From positions 1-23,955 of the IMG/VR virus record IMGVR_UViG_3300022200_006438: DNA of 23,955 nt; one strand, written 5' to 3'. The position numbers and the translations under genes are program-made. The number at the start of each line of letters is the position of its first letter. Within the stretch, counting starts at the first letter, position 1. The stretch comes from a virus. Under the pieces are notes generated by a model. That model did no database searches, was not told where the DNA came from, and saw nothing but the letters and a program-made list of their open reading frames with translations. Below are positions 21,803-23,955 of the stretch, piece after piece.

Positions 21803-21841
21803 AACCCCTGCTGGGCTTTTCCCGGTGGGGGTTCTCTTTTT
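21803..21841 (+). terminator. Strong intrinsic terminator oriented rightward
   Basis: AACCCCTGCTGGG (21803-21815) pairs with CCCGGTGGGGGTT (21821-21833) in a 13-base-pair stem with three G-T pairs and a CTTTT loop. TCTTTTT (21835-21841) follows. The T-run is on the + strand, so it stops rightward transcription, although all nearby genes run leftward. On the - strand the same hairpin follows the stop of the 136-aa gene but has no T-run. Confidence 0.75.
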
Positions 21842-22251
21842 CAATTCTCAAACCCTCCCTGCAATCTTTTAAGATTCTCCAACTCCTGTTGCAGCTTCAT
21901 CACCTCTAGTCGTCTGGCCTGAAGTTCCAGTTGGTACAGGGTATTGCAGTTGATCCGCTCTCTTGGTGCATCCAGCGGTATTACGATTCTTGCATATAGA
22001 CCAATGTCCTTGGTCTGCGGATTGTTCGGATCTTCACTGCCGAATGGGGTGACCGCATTATTCACAATCCCTGTTGCACCAATCTCAAAGTTGCTGGCTC
22101 CGCCAATGGCGTTCTTGCAGTCCAAATCCCCTGCCCTGAATGAATCCGTACCGTAGCTGCTACCAGCGTTGGGCAGTTGCAGGTTGAGCGAGGATGAATC
22201 TGCCATCGCTACCCCACAAAACATCAATGCTACTGCTGCAATTTTGAGCAT
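21841..22251 (-). CDS. Small exported protein with C-terminal coiled coil
   Basis: This is a 136-aa protein starting at ATG 22251. It has a Sec signal peptide (MLKIAAVALMFCGVAMA, cleavage likely after residue 17, before DSSS). The mature part has a Gly/Asn-rich beta-like middle (SFRAGDLDCKNAIGGASNFEIGATGIVNN) with Cys near 44. IGLYARIVIPLDAPRERINC follows, and the protein ends in a coiled coil (LELQARRLEVMKLQQELENLKRL). It would act in the periplasm or on the cell surface. I recall similar exported proteins in marine phages but know no function. It overlaps the upstream exported gene by 22 bases. Confidence 0.75.
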   Translation of the reverse strand: MLKIAAVALMFCGVAMADSSSLNLQLPNAGSSYGTDSFRAGDLDCKNAIGGASNFEIGATGIVNNAVTPFGSEDPNNPQTKDIGLYARIVIPLDAPRERINCNTLYQLELQARRLEVMKLQQELENLKRLQGGFEN

Positions 22252-22610
22252 ATCCGGCTCGCCAGTAGAGTGCCTGAACCATCACCACGCAGCTTGGACT
22301 GAGAGCAGACATAGGTTGCTCGATCAGCGTCAGCATTGCGGATATACACATCAAACTTCAGGTGTCCCAGATACCGCACATGAGCCACCCGATAGGCACT
22401 GACAAATGGGATGGGTTGCCAGTCCTCGGTGAATACGCCGATGTCGTAAAACTCCACATCCTGCCGCTTGTTGAATAACTCAAGGCTGGTCTTCATTACG
22501 CCAGTCACATGGGACGGTTTCAGCTTTGGATAAGTCGGAACCATCTCATGGGCAAACCCAGTACCCATAAAGAAAAGCAGGCATGTTACCGAAGCAACTT
22601 TCGGAAACAT
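22230..22610 (-). CDS. Exported periplasmic protein, function unknown
   Basis: This 126-aa protein starts at ATG 22610, overlapping the stop of the 54-aa gene by one base (TGATG). A Sec signal peptide covers residues 1-20 (MFPKVASVTCLLFFMGTGFA), with likely cleavage before HEMVP. The mature domain is mixed alpha/beta (VEFYDIGVFTEDWQPIPFVSAYRVAHV, YLGHLKFDVYIRNAD) with two Cys (YVCSQS and RICSKL) that could form a disulfide in the periplasm. It is one of three exported products in this stretch. Role unknown; envelope modification or late assembly is possible. Confidence 0.75.
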   Translation of the reverse strand: MFPKVASVTCLLFFMGTGFAHEMVPTYPKLKPSHVTGVMKTSLELFNKRQDVEFYDIGVFTEDWQPIPFVSAYRVAHVRYLGHLKFDVYIRNADADRATYVCSQSKLRGDGSGTLLASRICSKLQQ

Positions 22611-22774
22611 CAGTCGTAAAGCCCCATCTCTTGGGCTTCCTCTGCCAGCTTATCAAGCGCAACTAGTCGCTGATACTCTGCCATGTCGTGCTCGCCAATG
22701 GCTCGTCGCAGGGCGTCTGCGGCTTTCTCTAGGGCATCCACAGCCTGTACCGCAGTTTTTCGCCAGTCGCTCAT
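22610..22774 (-). CDS. Small helical protein, function unknown
   Basis: This ORF is 54 codons from ATG 22774 to TGA 22612-22610. It overlaps the upstream exported gene by 4 bases (ATGA) and the next gene by one base. It is Ala/Glu/Arg-rich and almost wholly helical (VDALEKAADALRRAI, then YQRLVALDKLAEEAQEM), so a short coiled coil or helical hairpin is likely. It has no signal although both neighbours are exported. Strict coupling on both sides supports it as real. Confidence 0.7.
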   Translation of the reverse strand: MSDWRKTAVQAVDALEKAADALRRAIGEHDMAEYQRLVALDKLAEEAQEMGLYD

Positions 22775-23265
22775 TGGGCGATACACTCCGCCACCACTAC
22801 TGCTCGATAAGTGCCACCCGGAAAGGCTTTATTGCCACCACCGCCATAGGTCGCTGTACTGGAAATCTGAAACCAAGTCGTACCTGTAGTAGTCAGGTCG
22901 TATTCCTTGGTCTGCTCATAGGTCACAGCATCCGTGTCATAGTCTGCCATGCCCACAGCAGATACCTCAGACACGCTTACAGCACCTGTCCAAGCCACCG
23001 CATCGCTCAGGCTAGGACTAGCAGAGAAGGCAGTCGGGTAGGTGATCTTAGCTTTGTAAGCATCTGCTAACGACACATCGTACCGGACGATTGGCAAGAC
23101 CCCGCCATCAGCAGGGGTAGTCGTCAGGGTGTAGGCATTCGGGTTTCCGTAGACACCCGCCACATCGGTGTTAATCAAGCAGCGGCTTTGTACTGTACCC
23201 TCGATGGGAACATCTACGGCATTTGCTGTGCCTGCAATCAGGCAGGCCAGTAGGATCTTCTTCAC
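22771..23265 (-). CDS. Exported beta-rich protein with a disulfide-type Cys pair
   Basis: This 164-aa protein starts at GTG 23265. That codon has AAGGAG eight bases upstream and overlaps the previous stop in a GTGA arrangement. An in-frame ATG at 23289 lies before the ribosome binding site and is unlikely. The signal peptide is (V/M)KKILLACLIAGTANA, cleaved before VDVP. The mature part is rich in Thr, Ser, Val, Gly and Tyr and clearly beta. One Cys lies near its start (RCLIN) and one near its end (AECIA), as in exported Ig-like or fimbria-like domains. A surface or receptor-masking role is a guess. Confidence 0.75.
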   Translation of the reverse strand: MKKILLACLIAGTANAVDVPIEGTVQSRCLINTDVAGVYGNPNAYTLTTTPADGGVLPIVRYDVSLADAYKAKITYPTAFSASPSLSDAVAWTGAVSVSEVSAVGMADYDTDAVTYEQTKEYDLTTTGTTWFQISSTATYGGGGNKAFPGGTYRAVVVAECIAQ

Positions 23266-23552
23266 TGTCGGATCTCCTTTATTTGCCATTCAAGTTCTTC
23301 AAGCAAATCTTCAATGGATTCGCCGTGGCCAGTTGCAAAGCCTTGGGAGATCATCCATGCAGCAATTTTTTCAACCGCTTCTTTCTTTGGTGGTGCGGTG
23401 TAGAGTGGGGTCATTCCTTCAAAAAGAATTTCACTAAAAGCGTCCTCTGGCCAAAGCTGACCATCTAACCATTTTTCTAGATGAACATATGCCACAGGTT
23501 TTTGTTCCGGTTGCGCTAGTGCTTGTTCGTGGTTGTAATCCATCATGCTCAT
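23262..23552 (-). CDS. Small phage protein with 'PVAYVH...TPLYTAPP' layout
   Basis: This 96-aa protein starts at ATG 23552 in an ATGA overlap with the ribbon-helix-helix gene. It has KPVAYVHLEKW near residues 18-28 and MTPLYTAPPKKEA near 47-59. A helical tail (AAWMISQGFATGHGESIEDLLEELEWQIKEI) follows. The 'PVAYxH...PLYTAPP' layout is that of a common phage protein group of unknown function, and the 79-aa protein at 21433 shares it. The gene is coupled on both sides and has no signal or span. Confidence 0.7.
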   Translation of the reverse strand: MSMMDYNHEQALAQPEQKPVAYVHLEKWLDGQLWPEDAFSEILFEGMTPLYTAPPKKEAVEKIAAWMISQGFATGHGESIEDLLEELEWQIKEIRQ

Positions 23553-23689
23553 GTGTTCTTTTCCAATCCAAGTTTGATGTAGTGCAAAACCTGATCCGCA
23601 AAGGTTCGGGTCTCTTTCTCGGCTTGCTTCTTTAACTTGGCTTCAATCTCAGCCGGAAGCCGGATGGTCATTGTTCGGTCTTTTTTCAT
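23549..23689 (-). CDS. Arc/MetJ-type ribbon-helix-helix regulator
   Basis: This is a 46-aa protein from ATG 23689. Residues 5-11 (RTMTIRL) form the beta strand that enters the DNA major groove. PAEIEAKLKKQAEKE and TFADQVLHYIKLGLEK follow as the two helices of the Arc-like ribbon-helix-helix fold, and the length fits phage Arc/Mnt proteins. Its GGAG ribosome binding site lies in the arm of a hairpin (23693-23713). ACACAAT repeats and a promoter-like sequence lie just upstream, so it probably controls its own operon. It is the first gene of a coupled cascade down to 21841. Confidence 0.85.
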   Translation of the reverse strand: MKKDRTMTIRLPAEIEAKLKKQAEKETRTFADQVLHYIKLGLEKNT

Positions 23690-23692
23690 GTC

Positions 23693-23713
23693 AATCTCCG
23701 TGTGAAGGAGATT
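23693..23713 (-). promoter_or_regulatory. Hairpin that sequesters the ribosome binding site of the regulator gene
   Basis: On the - strand AATCTCC (23713-23707) and GGAGATT (23699-23693) form a perfect 7-base-pair stem with a 7-base loop. The 3' arm holds the GGAG ribosome binding site, six bases before the ATG at 23689. Folding would shut off translation of the regulator and, through coupling, of the genes behind it. The DNA inverted repeat could instead be an operator. Confidence 0.6.
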
Positions 23714-23743
23714 ACACAATAACACAATTCAACACACTTGCAA
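23714..23743 (-). promoter_or_regulatory. Promoter with tandem 8-base operator-like repeats
   Basis: On the - strand TTGCAA (23743-23738) and TATTGT (23721-23716) are 16 bases apart with a TG extended -10 element. On the + strand ACACAAT repeats at 23714-23720 and 23722-23728 with an 8-base period, followed by a partial copy CAACACAC (23730-23737). Arc/MetJ-type repressors bind tandem short repeats of this kind, so autoregulation is likely. Confidence 0.6.
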
Positions 23744-23955
23744 CTATTTGTACTGCCCCTCAACCATCTGGTTGTGTAGTCGGTCATTCGCCATGCTGCG
23801 GAATGCCCGCTTGTTGTCCTTGATCTCACCACCTTGGAGTATTACGGTTTCCTTATACACTCCACCCGGTATATTGGCTGCATAATATTGAGTCATTGTG
23901 ACAGGATTCATCTGGGCAAGCATGCCTGTCTGACCCACTGCCATCTCCAGACCGC
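23744..23955 (-). CDS. C-terminal part of an unidentified phage protein (5' end outside window)
   Basis: The frame is open from the right edge to TAG at 23746-23744. An ATG at 23944 would give 66 aa, but GGAG lies directly against it, too close for a normal ribosome binding site. The protein therefore probably begins beyond the window. Visible features are GMLAQMNPVTMTQYYAANIPGGVYKETVILQGG and a charged C-terminus (SMANDRLHNQMVEGQYK). The pattern 'MNP-t--q-y---iPGG-Y-etV-L---i-DNk-a-r--A---LH--Mv--QY' recalls a phage C-terminal domain of unknown function. It precedes the regulator's promoter in the same direction. Confidence 0.6.
   Translation of the reverse strand, partial: GLEMAVGQTGMLAQMNPVTMTQYYAANIPGGVYKETVILQGGEIKDNKRAFRSMANDRLHNQMVEGQYK

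Noticed and set aside
21680-21840. Possible tRNA or structured RNA on the - strand around GGGGTTCGGGCC
   Set aside because: The T-loop-like stretch has no complementary stem arms, anticodon arm or acceptor stem around it.
1-23955. CRISPR arrays, insertion sequences, attachment sites
   Set aside because: No regularly spaced repeats with unique spacers, transposase-like frames or paired terminal repeats were seen on either strand.

Overview
This window looks like part of the genome of a tailed double-stranded DNA phage, most likely a short-tailed (podovirus-like) phage of a Gram-negative bacterium. The evidence is tight gene packing, many overlapping small genes, a phage-type deoxynucleoside monophosphate kinase, a P22-Cro/YdaS-like repressor, a TraR/DksA-type zinc-finger protein, a very large probable ejection protein, and Sec and lipoprotein signal peptides that imply a two-membrane host. 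Several small proteins (an EF-hand membrane protein, small exported proteins, a short MPCNKP-type basic protein) remind me of families common in marine phage contigs. That is memory of families, not a search result, and the host is not identifiable from the sequence. No rRNA, tRNA, CRISPR array, integrase or insertion sequence was seen.

Region 1 (1-1897, + strand) holds the tail of an early or metabolic operon: a truncated ORF, small unknown genes, the dNMP kinase, a PD-(D/E)XK-type nuclease and a small membrane protein. Region 2 (1836-2250) is a compact switch. A leftward Cro-like repressor gene has a TATAAT box placed so that its mRNA should be leaderless, a perfect intrinsic terminator at its 3' end, and a strong divergent sigma70-type promoter. 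A pair of GCGCAACA direct repeats lies between. Region 3 (2251-3277, + strand) carries four small genes behind that promoter, including a helix-turn-helix protein with a C-terminal membrane anchor and the C4 zinc-finger protein.

Region 4 (3258-19443, - strand) is the late structural block. Read in transcription order from right to left it has small basic proteins, a tail/structural protein set (343, 187, 379, 988 and 620 aa), a 734-aa virion-type protein, and a 1767-aa giant protein with an HExxH metallopeptidase motif. Its 3' end overlaps the last + strand gene tail to tail.

Region 5 (19475-21409, - strand) is a run of small membrane proteins and lipoproteins that could be a lysis or envelope-remodelling cassette, although no endolysin is visible. 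Region 6 (21433-23955, - strand) has small exported proteins, two short proteins with a shared layout, and a ribbon-helix-helix regulator. The regulator opens a translationally coupled gene cascade and is preceded by tandem operator-like repeats and a hairpin that would hide its ribosome binding site.

The + strand (early) and - strand (late) units converge at 3258-3277. Almost all of the leftward region can be read as one long late transcription unit punctuated by a few hairpins.
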